Assembly (NCBI RefSeq): GCF_024172125.1
Contig: NZ_JAMZEA010000007.1
Coordinates: 1 to 64,000, forward strand
Reading direction: 5' to 3'
Origin: Actinomadura rupiterrae
GTDB taxonomy: Bacteria > Actinomycetota > Actinomycetes > Streptosporangiales > Streptosporangiaceae
DNA length: 64,000 bases
The first letter of the stretch is position 1. Each line of letters begins with the position of its first letter. Below are positions 8,669-16,988 of this stretch, piece after piece. A program made the translations under genes and the position numbers. Below the pieces are notes generated by a model. That model did no database searches. It had not been told where the DNA came from and worked only from the letters and a program-made list of their open reading frames with translations.

Positions 8669-9230
8669 TGGGGGTGGTGAAGAGGTGGGCGGTCATGCCG
8701 GTTTTGCGGGCGGCGGTGATGTTTTGGGGGGTGTCGTCGAAGAAGAGGATGTCGGATGGAGGGACGCCTAGGCGGGTGGCGCAGATTTCGTAGGCGCGGG
8801 GGTCGGGTTTGGCTACGCCGATCTCGCAGGAGTAGACGCGTTCGGTGAAGCGGTCGAGCCAGGTGTGGTGCTTGGCCTCGAAGCGGGGGACGAGGTCGGT
8901 GATGATGTTGGAGAGGAGGCCGAGGGTGCGGCCCTGGTCGGCCAGGCGGGTGACGAGGGTGACCATGCGGTCGTCGACGTCCGTCCAGCTGTCGAGGTCG
9001 GCCTCGATGAGGGCGGGGACGTCGGCGAAGCGGGTGCCGAGGCGGTCGGCGACGGCGGCCCAGTAGGCCGGGCTGGACTGGCCGGCGTCGTAGGCGGGGC
9101 GGCAGTCCCAGTAGGCGGTCCAGAAGGGGGGTCCGGCGACGCCCGCGAGGTCCTCGATGTGCTTCTTGGCGGCGTCGGTCTGGGTGCGGGCGATCACGCC
9201 GTAGAGATCGAAAACAATGGTTTGGGACAT
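8625..9230 (-). CDS. HAD-superfamily hydrolase with altered motif I
   Basis: The 201-residue protein has the haloacid-dehalogenase core: VFDLYGVI at residues 6-13, LLSNI (motif II), AKPDPRAYE (the Lys region of motif III) and FFDDTPQNI (motif IV). In motif I the nucleophile Asp is present, but the second Asp of DxD, the usual acid/base, is Tyr. Phosphatase turnover may therefore be weak, or the enzyme may act as a dehalogenase-like or epoxide-related member. The start at 9230 (MSQTIVF) fits the family N-terminus. The last dozen residues are Pro/Thr-rich and come from the G-run tract, so they may be recent. Confidence 0.82.
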   Translation of the reverse strand: MSQTIVFDLYGVIARTQTDAAKKHIEDLAGVAGPPFWTAYWDCRPAYDAGQSSPAYWAAVADRLGTRFADVPALIEADLDSWTDVDDRMVTLVTRLADQGRTLGLLSNIITDLVPRFEAKHHTWLDRFTERVYSCEIGVAKPDPRAYEICATRLGVPPSDILFFDDTPQNITAARKTGMTAHLFTTPTQLTPLLSPTPHTP

Positions 9231-9312
9231 GTTGTCCAGGCTAGGCGGTGTCCCTGTGAGACGATCTCCCCCGGGCCGTATGGAGCCCGCTCGACCTGGG
9301 CGGAGGCTGCGA

Positions 9313-9326
9313 AACAAGCGCTAGAT
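9313..9326. promoter_or_regulatory. possible KstR2-type operator (imperfect)
   Basis: AACAAGCGCTAGAT differs at one base from the mycobacterial KstR2 consensus AnCAAGnnCTTGnT. It lies 68 bp before the TetR gene at 9394, where autoregulation would be expected. It fits the CCAAGC-N4-GCTTGG pattern of the other copies in this window only in its left arm. Confidence 0.45.
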
Positions 9327-9393
9327 GCGCACCTGGCGGGTGTGGTCGGCGTGGAATCGAGCAAGCGGTTGGGCGACGCGGCATAATGGGAGG

Positions 9394-10059
9394 GTGACGA
9401 CCACGAGCACTAATTCCGGACGACCGAAATCAGGCGGCGGGGAGCCCGGCGCCCGGCGGCGCGGCAGGGGCTCGTCGGCCGCCGCGTCGGAGCGCCGCGA
9501 GCACCTGGTGAAGCTGGCCGCGGAGCTGTTCGCCGAGAAGGGCTTCCAGGCCACGACGGTGCGGAACATCGCGGACGAGGCGGGCATCCTCTCCGGCAGC
9601 CTCTACCACCACTTCGACTCCAAGGAGTCGATCGTGGACGAGATCCTGTCCGGGTTCTTCGAGGAGATCATGACCCGGTACCGCGAGGTCATCGACAAGG
9701 GCGACGACCCGCGCACGACGATCGCGGGCCTGGTCCGCATCGCGTTCGGCACCCTGGAGCCGCACCGCGCGGCGATCACGGTCATGCAGAACGACTGGAA
9801 CTACCTCAAGGGGATGGAGCGGTTCGCCTACCTCACCAAGTCCGAGGACGAGGTGGAGAAGATGTGGACCGACACCATCAAGGCCGGCCAGGAGCAGGAC
9901 CTCTTCCGGTCCGACGTCGACCCGAAGCTGACCTACCGGATGATCCGCGACACCGTCTGGGTCGCCGTCCGCTGGTTCAAGCCGGGCGGACGCCTCGACG
10001 CCCAGGGCCTCGCCGACCACTACCTCAAGGTCATGTTCGACGGCATCAACACCCACTGA
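9394..10059 (+). CDS. kstR2: TetR-family regulator, KstR2-like
   Basis: The 221-residue protein has an N-terminal TetR helix-turn-helix (ATTVRNIADEAGILSGSLYH) followed by HFDSKESIVDEIL, and a C-terminal block RMIRDTVWVAVRWFKPGGRL. Both blocks closely resemble, from memory, the KstR2 repressor of mycobacteria and rhodococci. KstR2 represses genes for the last rings of the steroid nucleus and responds to a CoA-thioester intermediate. The GTG at 9394 lies six bases after CATAAT (9382-9387), so the mRNA may be leaderless, although the six bases GGGAGG could also act as a ribosome site. It is divergent from the HAD gene. The TetR family is secure; the KstR2 assignment is likely but unproven. Confidence 0.8.
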   Translation: MTTTSTNSGRPKSGGGEPGARRRGRGSSAAASERREHLVKLAAELFAEKGFQATTVRNIADEAGILSGSLYHHFDSKESIVDEILSGFFEEIMTRYREVIDKGDDPRTTIAGLVRIAFGTLEPHRAAITVMQNDWNYLKGMERFAYLTKSEDEVEKMWTDTIKAGQEQDLFRSDVDPKLTYRMIRDTVWVAVRWFKPGGRLDAQGLADHYLKVMFDGINTH

Positions 10060-10075
10060 TCTCACTCTCCGCCCC

Positions 10076-10106
10076 CCCGTCCCGCAGCCGCACCCTCCGG
10101 GACGGG
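10076..10106. terminator. hairpin after the TetR gene
   Basis: CCCGTCCCG pairs with CGGGACGGG across a 13-base loop, 16 bases past the stop of the TetR gene. The next gene (10275) converges on it. Confidence 0.55.
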
Positions 10107-10274
10107 CCCGTCGCTCAGCGCGCCTCGGTCATTGGCGGGATGCTTCGTTCAGCGCGCACGGTGGGCTGCCGGGTTCGACTTATCGCTTGAGGCAGGCGAA
10201 AGCGAACCTCCCGCATGGGTTCGTGCGTTCAGGTGGTGGGTGGGCTGGAGTTGGGGGCCGGGACGGTTCGTGCG

Positions 10275-12842
10275 TCAGGTGATGGTGAGGGTGTAGCGGT
10301 CGGCGGCGCAGCCGGTTATTCGCCATCCGCCGGGGACGGGCCGGACGGCTTGGTGCGTGATGCCGCGGCCGTCCAGCATGGGACGCGCCGCTCCTGGAAC
10401 CCATACGTCCAGCAGGCAGCCGGCGTCGGGCACTTCGACGCCACCGATCACGGTGCTGCCGTTCACCGTGATCGCAGGGGTCCCGCCCTTCGCTGCCGGG
10501 CCGGCGGTGTGCGTCTGAGCGGCGGTGCCTACCAGGCGGATGCCTCTGGCGCCGGTGCGGGAGAGGGACGTTAGGACGCCCGGGGCGGCGCGCGGGTAGG
10601 CGCGGGACAGTTCGGTGACGGCGACGGAGTCGCGCGGCAGGTCCTTGCCGGTGGCGCAGTCCACCTTGTTGAGGCCGCCGCCGACGGGTTCCGTGCCGTT
10701 CTGCGGGTCGCCGCAGGCCTGCTTCCATACCCAGAACGCGCCGCCGAGCAGGTGCCGGTCCTCCTGGGCGGTGTAGCGGCGGATCTTGTCGTGGACGCTC
10801 GCCTCGTCGCCCCAGTAGCCCCACTCGCCGCTCCAGACCGGGACGTTTCCGGCGGCGCGGGACGCGAGCGTGAAGCCGTGCTCGATCGTGGTGATGGGCG
10901 GCAGGCCCAGCGACGCGTCCATGGTGATCGATTCGGCGTAGAGGTGCGGGGCGAACACCAGGTTGGGGTCGCCGGTGAAGGAGCCGCGCGGCATCGCGTC
11001 GAACCCGGTGCCCGACCAGAAGATGCTCGGCTCGGCGAAGAACAGGTGCGGACGCGCCTCGGACGCGCGGATCCGGGCCAGCACGCGGTCGTAGAAGCGG
11101 CCGAGCAGAAGCGTCGAGGTGACGGGCGCCTGCTCGCCGAAGCCCGGCTCGTTCAGCGGGTCGAAACCGGCGATGGACGGGTCCGATCCGTACCGGGCCG
11201 CGAGCATCCCCCAAGTAGCGACGAGGCGGGACTGCACGCCGTCGCGGTCGTAGTAGAAGTTCGTGAACGCGCGGTCGCCCGCCGGGGAGATGTCGCGTCC
11301 GGTGAACTGGCAGCGCGGCGCGCCGTCGGTGACGGTGGCCCATTTCGGCGCGCCGTCGTAGCCATCCATCGTGGAGGTCCCGGCGGGGCAGGACGTGCCG
11401 GGCGGCGTCGGTGCGTTGCTCCAGCCGTCCTGGTGCATGTCGAGGACGGTGTAGAGGCCGTTCTCGCGCGCCCACGCGACGGCCTGGTCGATGCGTCCCA
11501 GATAGGACGCGTCGTACCGGCCGGGTGACGGCTCGATCCGCGACCAGGACACGCCGAGCCGGACGACGTCGAAGCCGAGCCCGGCCATCTGCCGGAAGTC
11601 GTCCGCGCTGAGCGGCCGCGTCGCGGGAAAGCCAGGTCGTCCGGCGTAGAAGTCGACTAGCTGGTTGACGTTGACGCCGCGCAGCAGGACCGTCCGCCCC
11701 GCCGCGTCCACGATCCGCGGGTCCGCACCCCGGACGGCCCGCAGCGGCGACAACCCCACCCCCGCCCAGGTCCTCGAAGCAGACGCGTCGGAGTTTCCCC
11801 CTGCCCTGACTCCGGTTCCCACGCCGCCCCCGGCCACCAAGAGGGCGACCGCCCCAGAGACACCGACGAAACCGGCCAGTCGCTCGCGTTCCCTGGTCGT
11901 GAGGCTGGGCGCTCGCACTGCGAACGGTCGGTTCGCGAGAGCGAAGGCCGCACCGACCAGACCGGTGAGCCAACCGGTCATCACGCCGAACGAGACGCCC
12001 TCGCATACGCGGATATACAACGTCGCCGGTGTCTGCAGGATGCTGCCGAAGCCGTCCGCGAAGACGAGCGCGGCCGTCTGCACCGCTCCAAGTCCCGCGC
12101 CCGCCCACAAGGTGGCGATCCAGCCGCCGAGGAACCGGCCCGCGTCGCTGCGGAAGCGCCGCGCGAGGGCGTGATGCGCCCCGCAGAGGATGAGGAACAG
12201 GATCGCGAGTCCGAGAAGGAACGTGTACCGATCGGCCTCTGGCGAAACCGAGGGGACCCATCCCGGCAGGTCGCGCGACCAGTGCGAGGAGATCCACCGT
12301 CCGGTGACGGCCACGGCGAGCACGACGATCACCGCCGTCCGAGCGGACGTCCCCCTCCCCACCTGCACCGCAACAGTGGCGGTCCGCGCGGACGACCTTA
12401 CGACCGGGTCCTGGGCGGACGGCGGTTCGCCGGCGGGGCGGCGGGACGCGAGGGTGACGGCGGCCGGGAGGAGGGCGTAAACGGCGGCTTTGGGGACGGT
12501 GTAGGACGTCGTCCAGACGATGTCGGCGAAGCCGAACCAGGGGAACGTGGCCACCGCGACGGACGCGGCCTTCGCGACCAGGACGGCCAGCACCGTCCCC
12601 GCCCAGACCGCCCCGAAGCGGCCGCGCGGGAGGCGGCCGAACACGTGGGTCACCCAGGCCGTCCCCGCGAGCAGCAAGGGAACGTAAACGACCAATGGGG
12701 TGAACTGCCACCGGGTGCGCGGCGTCAGATCACCGGGGACGCCGAGGAGGGCGAAGAACCCGACCGGATCCAGCGCCGCGCCGAGCACCACCGCGACGGC
12801 GAGGGTCCCGGCGGTCAGGATCGGCAGCCGACGCGAGGTCAA
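10275..12842 (-). CDS. GH5 endoglycoceramidase-like glycosidase fused to a multi-pass membrane domain
   Basis: The 855-residue protein has two halves. Residues 1 to about 360 contain about nine hydrophobic segments (for example TAGTLAVAVVLGAALDP and YTFLLGLAILFLILCG). Residues from about 375 form a glycoside hydrolase family 5 domain: RGVNVNQLVDFY, the acid/base Glu in DPLNEPGFG (near 563) and the nucleophile Glu in WSGEWGYWGD (near 671), most like endoglycoceramidases that cut glycolipids. The membrane part probably holds the enzyme at the cell surface. The TTG at 12842 has AGAGGGGG four bases upstream and starts at the first membrane helix; an in-frame GTG at 12878 lacks a ribosome site. 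Confidence 0.85.
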   Translation of the reverse strand: MTSRRLPILTAGTLAVAVVLGAALDPVGFFALLGVPGDLTPRTRWQFTPLVVYVPLLLAGTAWVTHVFGRLPRGRFGAVWAGTVLAVLVAKAASVAVATFPWFGFADIVWTTSYTVPKAAVYALLPAAVTLASRRPAGEPPSAQDPVVRSSARTATVAVQVGRGTSARTAVIVVLAVAVTGRWISSHWSRDLPGWVPSVSPEADRYTFLLGLAILFLILCGAHHALARRFRSDAGRFLGGWIATLWAGAGLGAVQTAALVFADGFGSILQTPATLYIRVCEGVSFGVMTGWLTGLVGAAFALANRPFAVRAPSLTTRERERLAGFVGVSGAVALLVAGGGVGTGVRAGGNSDASASRTWAGVGLSPLRAVRGADPRIVDAAGRTVLLRGVNVNQLVDFYAGRPGFPATRPLSADDFRQMAGLGFDVVRLGVSWSRIEPSPGRYDASYLGRIDQAVAWARENGLYTVLDMHQDGWSNAPTPPGTSCPAGTSTMDGYDGAPKWATVTDGAPRCQFTGRDISPAGDRAFTNFYYDRDGVQSRLVATWGMLAARYGSDPSIAGFDPLNEPGFGEQAPVTSTLLLGRFYDRVLARIRASEARPHLFFAEPSIFWSGTGFDAMPRGSFTGDPNLVFAPHLYAESITMDASLGLPPITTIEHGFTLASRAAGNVPVWSGEWGYWGDEASVHDKIRRYTAQEDRHLLGGAFWVWKQACGDPQNGTEPVGGGLNKVDCATGKDLPRDSVAVTELSRAYPRAAPGVLTSLSRTGARGIRLVGTAAQTHTAGPAAKGGTPAITVNGSTVIGGVEVPDAGCLLDVWVPGAARPMLDGRGITHQAVRPVPGGWRITGCAADRYTLTIT

Positions 12843-13069
12843 CGCGCCCCCTCTGGGTGTTCCGCGCCCCTGTGGCACGGGACACGGAAATTACATGAAA
12901 ATGACTCATGTTCGCTAGGGGTGCCGTGACGTCCGAGGCCGCCGTCAAGCCGCGCGGGGCGAGTCCCTCCCAGGCACCCCGGTGCTTTTCATCACACCTT
13001 GCCAAGTTAGGGTCACACCCGAAGCAACGGGGTTGTTGCGGACGATGAGAACTTCGGGGGGAGGGCGGC

Positions 13070-13303
13070 ATGACGGGATCACCGGGTAGTACGGCCGGGC
13101 GCGAGGAGCCACCGCCCGCGGAGCTGCGCGAGGCGATGGCCCGCGGGCTCCAGGAGCAGTTCCCGGGCGTCCGGGTCTGGTACGGCGAGGCCACCGGCTC
13201 CTGGTGGGCGATGGTGCCGCTGCGCTCCGGCCCGCGGCTGGTCGAGGCGTCCACCTCGCAGCAGCTGAGGGACCAGATCCTCAGCGTCCGCTCCCGCGGC
13301 TGA
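13070..13303 (+). CDS. small protein of unknown function
   Basis: The 77-residue protein reads as a compact domain: PPAELREAMARGLQEQFPGV, VWYGEATGSWWAMVPL, LVEASTSQQLRDQI. An amphipathic helix, two strands with aromatic residues and a final helix can be seen; there is no signal peptide or membrane segment. The ATG at 13070 has a purine-rich GGGGGGAGGG site just upstream. It stands alone and is followed by a 14-bp tandem repeat and a strong terminator. I do not recognise a function. Confidence 0.7.
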   Translation: MTGSPGSTAGREEPPPAELREAMARGLQEQFPGVRVWYGEATGSWWAMVPLRSGPRLVEASTSQQLRDQILSVRSRG

Positions 13304-13328
13304 ACCGGGAGGCGAACAACGCGCACAA

Positions 13329-13398
13329 GGCATCGCGTAGACGGCATCGCGCGCAAGGCATCGCGCAGAAGGCATCGCGCGCAAGGCATCGCGTAGAA
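13329..13398 (+). repeat. 14-bp tandem repeat, five copies
   Basis: GGCATCGCG starts at 13329, 13343, 13357, 13371 and 13385, exactly 14 bp apart, each followed by TAGAC, CGCAA, CAGAA, CGCAA or TAGAA. It fills the gap between the stop of the small gene and its terminator, so it would be transcribed as a 3' untranslated region. Confidence 0.85.
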
Positions 13399-13402
13399 GA
13401 AG

Positions 13403-13433
13403 GCGCGCCCGCGAGAGATCGCGGGCGCGCTTT
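13403..13433. terminator. strong hairpin terminator
   Basis: A 12-bp perfect stem (GCGCGCCCGCGA) with a GAGA loop is followed by TTT. It ends the 13070 transcript and may also act on the convergent MMPL gene. Confidence 0.8.
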
Positions 13434-13499
13434 CGGTTCCTCCGGTCCTGCCATGGACGCCGTCCCACCGGCGGTCACACAGGCCGACACCGGCCGTCG

Positions 13500-15644
13500 T
13501 TACGAGCGGGTCGGTAGCGCGTGGTGCGGGTGTTCGGTGCGGTGGCGGCGGATGAACTTCGGGACCCACCAGTTGGCCTCGCCGCACAGTTCCATCAGGG
13601 CCGGGACGAGCAGCATGCGGACGACGGTGGCGTCAATAAGGATCGCGACGCCCATGCCGAGGCCGAGCTGCTTGACGGCGACGTCCGCGCCGAGCAGCAC
13701 CGACAGGAAGACCATCACCATGATCGCGGCGGCGGCGGTGATCACGCGCGCGGTGCGGGCGAGGCCGCCGGCGACGGCCTGCCGGGTGGGCAGCCCGCGC
13801 TCGTGGTACTCGCGGACCCGGGAGACCAGGAAGACCTCGTAGTCCATCGACAGCCCGAACAGGATCGGGAACATGATCATCGGGACCCAGGTGGCGACCG
13901 GCATCGAGCCGGGGAACCCGAGCAGCCTCCCGGCCCAGCCCCACTGGACGACGGCGGTCAGCACGCCGTAGGCGGCGGCGATCGACAGCAGGTTCATCAG
14001 CGCGGCCTGCGCGGCGACGACGACCGAGCGGACGAGCGCGACCAGCAGCACCAGCGACAGCCCGACGACGACCGCGACCAGCCACGGCAGCCGGGTCTGG
14101 ACGTTGTCGGCGAAGTCGATCGAGGCCGCGTTGGGCCCGCCGATGTAGACCTTCCCGGCGAGCGCGGTGCCGCGCGTGGCGTCCGGGACGACCGTGTCCC
14201 GCAGGTGGTGGACGAGCGTCTGGGTCGCCGCGTCCTGCGCGCCGGTGCGCGGGAACGCGATGGTCACCGCGGCAGCGCCGTCCGAGCTGGTGCGGGGCGG
14301 CTGGACGGTCGCGACGCCGGGCGTCCGCCGTACCGCGTCCGCGACCCGCGCGGCGTCCCCGCCCTCGGAGACGATCACCAGCGGCGCCTCGACGCCCGCG
14401 CCGAACCCGCGCGCCACGATCTCGTGCGCGGCGTACGCGCTGCTGGTGTGCGGCTGCGTGGACGAGTCGGGCAGGCTGAGCCGCATCGACAGCGCCGGGA
14501 CGGCGAGCGCGACCAGCAGCCCGGCGGCGACCAGCGCGGACGGCACGGGCAGCCGCTGCACCACGTTCGCCCAGCGCTCGGCGAGCGGGCGCTCGGTGCG
14601 GCGGCCGAGCCCCGGCACGCGCAGCCGGTCGATGGCCCGGCCGGTGAAGCCGAGCAGCGCGGGCAGCAGCGTGACGGCGGTGACCATGGTCATCAGCACC
14701 GTGACGGACGCGGCGACCGCGACCCCGGCGAGCAGCTTGTCGCCCATGACCAGCAGCCCGAGCAGGGCGATCACGACGGTCGTCCCGGCGAACAGGACGG
14801 CGCGTCCGGCGGTGGACAGGGCGGTGACGACCGCGGACTCGGGGTCCTCGCCGTCGTGCAGCGCCTCGCGGTAGCGGGTCACGATGAACAGCGCGTAGTC
14901 GATGCCGACGCCGAGCCCGATGAGCGCGGCGACGATCGGGCTGAACGAGGGCGCGGGCAGCAGGTGGCCGAGCAGCCCGATCAGCGCGAGCGCGGTGCCG
15001 ATGCCGAACAGCGCGGTCACGATCGGCAGGCCCATGGCCAGCAGGGATCCGAACGCGATCAGCAGGATGACCACGGCGGCGAGCACGCCGATGCCCTCCG
15101 AGGACCCGCCGCCGGGCGTCTCGGCCGTGCTGACCGAGCTGCCGCCGAGCTCCAGCCGCACGCCGTCCTGGTCGCTCCGGACGTCGGAGATCAGCTTGGT
15201 GACGTCCGACTTGGGCATGTCGGCGGAGCCGACGTCGAGCTGCGCGGTCGCGAAGGCGATCCGCCCGTCCTGCGAGATCCGGCCGGGGCCTTGGTAGGGC
15301 GAGGTGACGCCGGTGACGTGCGGGGTGCGGGCAAGCCGGTCGAGCGCCGGCTGAACGCGGGCCCGGACGGCGGGGTCGCGGACGTCCCTGTCGGCCTGGA
15401 CGGCCAGCGTGATGCTGTCGCCGTTCATCTTCGGGAAGTGGGCGTCCAGGACCTTCTGGACCTTCGCCGACTCCGAGCCGCCGCCCCCGAACGAGTTGGA
15501 CGCCTTGGCCGAGAAGGAGAACCCGATCGCCATGACGGCGATCGCGCCGAGCACCCAGAACAGGACGGCGAGCCGCCGCCTCCGGTAGCAGAGCCGGGCC
15601 AGGCGCGCGATCGCGCCGTCCGGCGAGGTGGTCTTCGTGGTCAT
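13500..15644 (-). CDS. MMPL-family RND transporter
   Basis: The 714-residue membrane protein has the two-fold MMPL layout: one helix, a large outer loop, then five helices, repeated. The conserved Asp-Tyr pairs of the proton relay are present in both halves (GVGIDYALFIVTRYRE and GLSMDYEVFLVSRVREYHE). Family members (MmpL, ActII-3) export lipids or antibiotics using the proton gradient. The ATG at 15644 starts MTTKTTSPDG with its first helix at about 24-46. It follows a sensor kinase gene in the same direction by 65 bp and may be co-transcribed with it. The substrate is unknown. Confidence 0.9.
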   Translation of the reverse strand: MTTKTTSPDGAIARLARLCYRRRRLAVLFWVLGAIAVMAIGFSFSAKASNSFGGGGSESAKVQKVLDAHFPKMNGDSITLAVQADRDVRDPAVRARVQPALDRLARTPHVTGVTSPYQGPGRISQDGRIAFATAQLDVGSADMPKSDVTKLISDVRSDQDGVRLELGGSSVSTAETPGGGSSEGIGVLAAVVILLIAFGSLLAMGLPIVTALFGIGTALALIGLLGHLLPAPSFSPIVAALIGLGVGIDYALFIVTRYREALHDGEDPESAVVTALSTAGRAVLFAGTTVVIALLGLLVMGDKLLAGVAVAASVTVLMTMVTAVTLLPALLGFTGRAIDRLRVPGLGRRTERPLAERWANVVQRLPVPSALVAAGLLVALAVPALSMRLSLPDSSTQPHTSSAYAAHEIVARGFGAGVEAPLVIVSEGGDAARVADAVRRTPGVATVQPPRTSSDGAAAVTIAFPRTGAQDAATQTLVHHLRDTVVPDATRGTALAGKVYIGGPNAASIDFADNVQTRLPWLVAVVVGLSLVLLVALVRSVVVAAQAALMNLLSIAAAYGVLTAVVQWGWAGRLLGFPGSMPVATWVPMIMFPILFGLSMDYEVFLVSRVREYHERGLPTRQAVAGGLARTARVITAAAAIMVMVFLSVLLGADVAVKQLGLGMGVAILIDATVVRMLLVPALMELCGEANWWVPKFIRRHRTEHPHHALPTRS

Positions 15645-15709
15645 GCGATGAGGTTCGCGCCGTGGTCTCCCCCGTCGCGTCCGGTGTCCGGAGACACCTG
15701 GCGGCGCGC

Positions 15710-16921
15710 CTACTCCCCCTGGAGTACTCCCCCGGTCGACTCCGCCGAACCGGCGGGGGCCGCGGGGAGGACGGCCACGACCCGGAACCCGCCGCCCGGC
15801 TCGGGGGCGGCGGTCAGGGTTCCGCCGAGGGACTCGGCGCGTTCGCGCATGCCGACCAGGCCGTGGCCGCCCCCGGAGGGGTCGGCGGAGTGACCCTGAG
15901 CGTCCCCGGGGCCGTCGTCGGCGATCTCCACGCGGACGCCGCTCCCGGAGTAGTCGATGGTGATCCGCGCCGTCGCCGCGTCGCCCGCGTGGCGCAGCAC
16001 GTTGGTGAGCGACTCCTGGAGGATGCGGAAGGCGGCCTCGTCGGTCGCGGCGTCCAGCGGGACGGCCGTCCCGGACACCTCGACCTCGACCGGCTGGCCC
16101 GCCGAGCGGACGGCGTCCACCAGGCTCGGCAGGCGTCCGAGTCCCGGCGCGGCCGGTCCGGCCTCGTCGCCGCGCAGCAGGCCGAGCGCCGCGCGGAGCT
16201 GCGCGAGCGACTCCTTGCTGCTGGCGCGGATCGCGGCGACGGCCGCGCGGACCGGGTCGTCCGCCGGACGGTCCGCCAGCTTGCGCAACGCCGCGCCCGA
16301 CTGGACGGTGATCGTCGCCATCCCGTGCGCCACCGTGTCGTGCAGGTCGCGGGCGATCCGGACGCGCTCCTCGGCGGCGCGCCGGGCCGCCTCGCGTTCC
16401 TTCTCCTCGGCCGCCATCCGCAGCCGCTCGCGCGTCTCGGCGGCCAGCGCCCGGCGGCTGCGCACCACCTCGGCCAGCAGGATCACGACGGCGACCAGCA
16501 CCCACTGCTGGATGAAGATCGCCAGCGCCGCCACCGGAGTCGAACCCCGGTTGATCACCGCGAAGTAGCCGTAGCCGAAGAAGAAGCACGTGATCCCGAG
16601 CGACCAGCGCATGTACCCGGCGAGCACGGCGGAGAACAGGGGCACGCCGAGCACCCAGATCGGCGAGAAGCCCGGCGCGCCGGACGCGTAGTACACCGTC
16701 ATCAGCAGGCTCGCGAGCAGCAGCGACGTCATCGGCCGGCTCCGGTGCAGCGGGACGGGCAGCGCGAGCAGCGCGCCGAGCGCGTACGCGAGCGGGGTCG
16801 CCGGGCGTCCGCCCGGGTCGTCGGCGACGTACACCATCAGCTCGACCGTCCCGAGCACCAGCAGGGTCAGGACCGCGTCCACCACGATCGGGGACACCCT
16901 CAGCTTCCGGCCGCCACTCAC
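15710..16921 (-). CDS. sensor histidine kinase (HisKA_3, NarL-partner type)
   Basis: The 403-residue protein has about five N-terminal hydrophobic helices (for example VVDAVLTLLVLGTVELMV), then the dimerisation helix RIARDLHDTVAHGMA with the phospho-accepting His near residue 191, the N box FRILQESLTNVLRHAG and the G boxes ADDGPGD and GGGHGLVGMRER. This is the DesK/NarX kinase class, which normally pairs with a LuxR-type response regulator directly downstream. Here the next gene is the MMPL exporter and no regulator is present on either side. The GTG at 16921 is preferred; earlier starts give an unusual Gly-rich leader. Confidence 0.87.
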   Translation of the reverse strand: MSGGRKLRVSPIVVDAVLTLLVLGTVELMVYVADDPGGRPATPLAYALGALLALPVPLHRSRPMTSLLLASLLMTVYYASGAPGFSPIWVLGVPLFSAVLAGYMRWSLGITCFFFGYGYFAVINRGSTPVAALAIFIQQWVLVAVVILLAEVVRSRRALAAETRERLRMAAEEKEREAARRAAEERVRIARDLHDTVAHGMATITVQSGAALRKLADRPADDPVRAAVAAIRASSKESLAQLRAALGLLRGDEAGPAAPGLGRLPSLVDAVRSAGQPVEVEVSGTAVPLDAATDEAAFRILQESLTNVLRHAGDAATARITIDYSGSGVRVEIADDGPGDAQGHSADPSGGGHGLVGMRERAESLGGTLTAAPEPGGGFRVVAVLPAAPAGSAESTGGVLQGE

Positions 16922-16988
16922 GCCGTCACCGTAACCCCGCCCTCCCCCGCACACGAGACGGCACCCGTCGGCCTCGGTGCGGTCAGGG

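Noticed and set aside
12876..12878. GTG start for the GH5 gene
   Set aside because: No ribosome site; the TTG at 12842 has AGAGGGGG and begins at the membrane helix. The choice is not certain.
13329..13398. CRISPR-like array
   Set aside because: The unit is 14 bp with no unique spacers; it is a simple tandem repeat.
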